Shown: piece after piece, positions 23,051 to 23,149 of the stretch | Numbering within the stretch: the stretch's first letter is position 1 | How the letters are laid out: the number at the start of each line of letters is the position of its first letter | NCBI GenBank assembly: GCA_002315015.1 | Contig: DCEX01000030.1 | Coordinates: 17,079 to 40,227 of the forward strand | Direction of reading: 5' to 3' | DNA: 23,149 bases | Source: Faecalibacterium sp. UBA1819 | GTDB lineage: Bacteria > Bacillota > Clostridia > Oscillospirales > Ruminococcaceae | Program-made: the position numbers and the translations under genes | Notes under the pieces: model-generated | Told to the model about the DNA's origin: nothing | What the model saw: the letters and a program-made list of their open reading frames with translations, nothing else | Databases searched by the model: none

Positions 23051-23149
23051 CTTGTGCTTGTTTTTGTTATGTTTTTCGTTAAAAAATAAACGGAAAAGCA
23101 ACAAAATAATTGACTCTGATGGGATCTTATGTTATTTTTAAGGTAAAGA
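23046..23149 (+). repeat. 104-bp direct repeat, copy 2 (cut by window end)
   Basis: It matches 21325-21428 with 102 of 104 bases. It carries the same promoter pattern, TTGACT (23110-23115) and TATTTT (23133-23138). By analogy a further exported gene should start some 150 bases beyond the window. Confidence 0.95.

Overview
The window reads as a chromosomal segment of an anaerobic Gram-positive bacterium of the Clostridia, most likely Oscillospirales/Ruminococcaceae-like. The reasons are moderate GC with GC-rich housekeeping genes and AT-rich intergenic regions, strong AGGAGG-type ribosome binding sites, frequent GTG/TTG starts, consensus sigma-A promoters with 17-bp spacers, and family variants typical of that group (ArgRS with MSKRTGKAI, DUF1934 beside argS, a long U32 protein). 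The species is not identified.

Layout. (1) 83-4557, minus strand: a GH13 alpha-glucosidase/neopullulanase-like enzyme and glycogen phosphorylase, a glycogen/maltodextrin breakdown pair behind a strong promoter. (2) 4793-8262, plus: zapA, a U32/RlhA-like protein, dut and maf, a tightly packed housekeeping operon ending at a terminator. (3) 8522-9739, plus: a MinD-like ATPase with its own promoter, then an mgsA-family gene lacking the usual catalytic Asp. (4) 9977-11377: a ROK-like sugar-kinase-fold protein with an N-terminal extension; then a GNAT acetyltransferase. (5) 16253-12020, minus: ddl, murI, DUF1934 and argS, a cell-wall D-amino-acid/translation operon that shares a bidirectional terminator with the GNAT gene. 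(6) 16545-18836, plus: rpmG, secE, nusG, rplK and rplA, with a probable L1 autoregulatory leader before rplK. (7) 19164-20119: two GNAT genes inserted between rplKA and rplJL. (8) 20327-21253: rplJ and rplL behind an L10-type leader with an intrinsic terminator. (9) 21325-23149: an accessory region of exported Cys-rich proteins. Each has a signal peptide and one or two copies of a CxxC-x22-CxH-x19-CxxC-x14-C module. A near-identical 104-bp promoter-bearing repeat precedes the first gene and recurs at the very end of the window, which suggests the gene array continues beyond it.

The most novel material is this last region. Other points worth attention are the variant methylglyoxal synthase next to an orphan MinD-like ATPase, the ROK-like protein, and the two ribosomal-protein RNA leaders. 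Nearly all other genes are ordinary housekeeping genes.
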